A stretch of 5,958 nucleotides of DNA, taken from contig JAEDJP010000080.1 in assembly GCA_016296285.1 (NCBI GenBank), forward strand, positions 1-5,958, written 5' to 3'. The stretch comes from Bacilli bacterium (GTDB taxonomy: Bacteria > Bacillota_I > Bacilli_A > RFN20 > CAG-826). A program made the position numbers and the translations under genes. Shown piece by piece: positions 5,156 to 5,958 of this stretch; position 1 is the stretch's first letter, and every line of letters begins with the position of its first letter. Under the pieces are notes generated by a model. It was given only the letters and a program-made list of their open reading frames with translations, did not search any database and was not told the origin of the DNA.

Positions 5156-5156
5156 A
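5135..5156 (-). repeat. right arm of the 22-base inverted repeat
   Basis: On the minus strand it begins TCTGTAACTTCTG and ends ATGGGGATG, identical to 4705-4726. The bases outside the arms (TTTGAT on the left, GCCTCA on the right) do not form a direct repeat. Confidence 0.92.
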
Positions 5157-5223
5157 GCCTCAAAATAACAATGAAGGGCGCAGAAAAAGAGCTTAGCTTG
5201 GAAGCACGTCTATAAACGAAAGG
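5157..5223. other. spacer between the element and the membrane-protein stop
   Basis: These 67 bases lie downstream of the minus-strand gene. No stem followed by a T-run is seen in the minus direction, so this gene lacks an obvious terminator of its own here. Confidence 0.4.
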
Positions 5224-5958
5224 TTATTTCGCCGCCTTCTTTTTGAGTAGGAATTCGTTCGAGGTTTTGATATCGCTCAAATAGGACAGGATGGCCATCA
5301 CGATGATGGCGAAAACGATCGTGACGATGAAGTTGGGAATGCCCGGGATTTCGAAGGGCATCCCGCTTCTTAAGAACATGTAATCGCCCGTGAATCCAAG
5401 CAGGCGGTCGATGACCTCGCAATTCAGCATATGAATGAGGCAGCCAAGGATCGTCCAAGGATAATCCTTGATGTTGTGGCGGTACGTGTTGGCCGCGTGC
5501 TCAAAGCACGGGATCAGCAAAAGCCCCGTGTGCTGCAAAACGCTCTTGAGAATCGGGAAGACCATAACGTCCCTGCAGAAAATTCCTTCGGGCAAGGCAA
5601 ACGTGAGAATCGCCCCGATAAAGCCGAACAGGTAAAACATCTTCTTGCCCACCTTCCAGTTCGTCAAGGCGATGATCGGGATGATGATCCCGCCCAAATT
5701 GCAGGGATACGTCGGCCACCAGCACAAGATGTCGTCTTTCTTAACAAAGAGATAGATGAGCCTCCAGCCAACTTCGAACGCCAATTGGAAGATGGCGATG
5801 GAACGCAAAATGATCTTCTTGCCCTTATCGGAAATCCTTTTGGTTCTTCCAAGAAATATCACGAGACCCAAAACAAGAAGTACAACGCCGGTCGTGATTA
5901 AGTGGATTGCTTGGTATTGATATTCGCCGGGGGTACCAAGCTCCCCGATTAACCAGTT
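5224..5958 (-). CDS. YwaF/TIGR02206-type (TMEM164-like) integral membrane protein, 5' end missing
   Basis: This is the C-terminal 244 residues of a multi-spanning membrane protein; the frame is open to the window edge, so the start lies outside. A TTG at 5871 is inside the coding frame and is not the likely start, because the 29 codons before it continue a membrane segment (HLITTGVVLLVLGLVIFLG, visible residues 19-37). Family-like pattern: a first helix followed by GRTKRISDKGKK, a helix with GWRLIYLF, then WWPTYPCNLGG (80-90) corresponding to the 'PLHLC' region of YwaF/TIGR02206 proteins, and LQHTGLLLI (141-149). Eukaryotic TMEM164, in the same superfamily, is an acyltransferase reported to use a Cys; Cys86 and His143 are the candidates here. 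About six to seven hydrophobic segments are visible, and the tail LLKKKAAK is basic and presumably cytoplasmic. Bacterial function is unproven. It converges with the lipoprotein gene across the 452-base element. Confidence 0.75.
   Translation of the reverse strand, partial: NWLIGELGTPGEYQYQAIHLITTGVVLLVLGLVIFLGRTKRISDKGKKIILRSIAIFQLAFEVGWRLIYLFVKKDDILCWWPTYPCNLGGIIIPIIALTNWKVGKKMFYLFGFIGAILTFALPEGIFCRDVMVFPILKSVLQHTGLLLIPCFEHAANTYRHNIKDYPWTILGCLIHMLNCEVIDRLLGFTGDYMFLRSGMPFEIPGIPNFIVTIVFAIIVMAILSYLSDIKTSNEFLLKKKAAK

Larger units (their letters stand above)
4705..5156. mobile_element. putative MITE-like element bounded by perfect 22-base inverted repeats
   Basis: This 452-base segment is delimited by a perfect 22-base inverted repeat (4705-4726 and 5135-5156), each reading inward TCTGTAAC...GGGGATG. 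It lies in the spacer between two convergent genes and has no convincing coding sequence: the short open frames inside lack ribosome binding sites, hydrophobic or conserved pattern, and mostly overlap hairpins. It contains extra copies of the end motif near both ends, an intrinsic terminator (4788-4809) and several hairpins. Perfect ends, small size and lack of a gene fit a non-autonomous transposable element using a transposase encoded elsewhere. Against this, no direct target-site duplication is apparent next to either end. A structured non-coding RNA locus or a genome-wide intergenic repeat are alternatives. Confidence 0.45.

Noticed and set aside
4705..5156. CRISPR array
   Set aside because: The repeated motif copies are unevenly spaced and in mixed orientation, with no regular repeat-spacer pattern.

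Overview
The window reads as a moderately GC-rich bacterial chromosome segment. Features that point to a Firmicutes/Mollicutes-type lineage, possibly an uncultured gut- or rumen-like Bacilli, are strong purine-rich ribosome binding sites (AAAGGAGG, GGAGG), intrinsic terminators, a lipobox lipoprotein, and a YwaF/TIGR02206-type membrane protein. The lineage is inferred from gene content and style; no rRNA or other marker gene is present.

Layout, left to right. A MazG-like nucleotide pyrophosphohydrolase (125-442, +) converges on a MATE-family efflux transporter (446-1789, -) with only 3 bases between the stop codons. A 145-base divergent spacer (1790-1934) separates the MATE gene from a YrbG-type Ca2+/Na+:cation antiporter (1935-2981, +). 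A 173-base spacer with a recognisable promoter, whose -35 lies inside a palindrome, leads to a 496-residue secreted lipoprotein (3155-4645, +). This protein ends in a TGAT motif resembling FMN-binding (flavinylated) domains, and its gene has very strong C-ending codon bias. A long hairpin terminator follows.

From 4705 to 5156 lies the most unusual part of the window: a 452-base segment with no convincing gene, bounded by a perfect 22-base inverted repeat. It holds further copies of the same end motif (CTGTAAC, a 4-5 base spacer, then ATGGGGATG), an intrinsic terminator with a possible competing antiterminator pairing, and several strong hairpins. The best explanation is a small non-autonomous (MITE-like) element or a structured intergenic repeat, possibly expressed as RNA. 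No target-site duplication is evident. The right edge holds the 3' part of a multi-spanning YwaF/TMEM164-like membrane protein on the minus strand (5224-5958), which runs off the window.

The genes do not form one operon. Three membrane transport or membrane enzyme genes, a nucleotide-pool sanitising enzyme and a surface lipoprotein sit as separate, mostly single-gene units in alternating orientations. No defence system, CRISPR array, tRNA or rRNA was seen.
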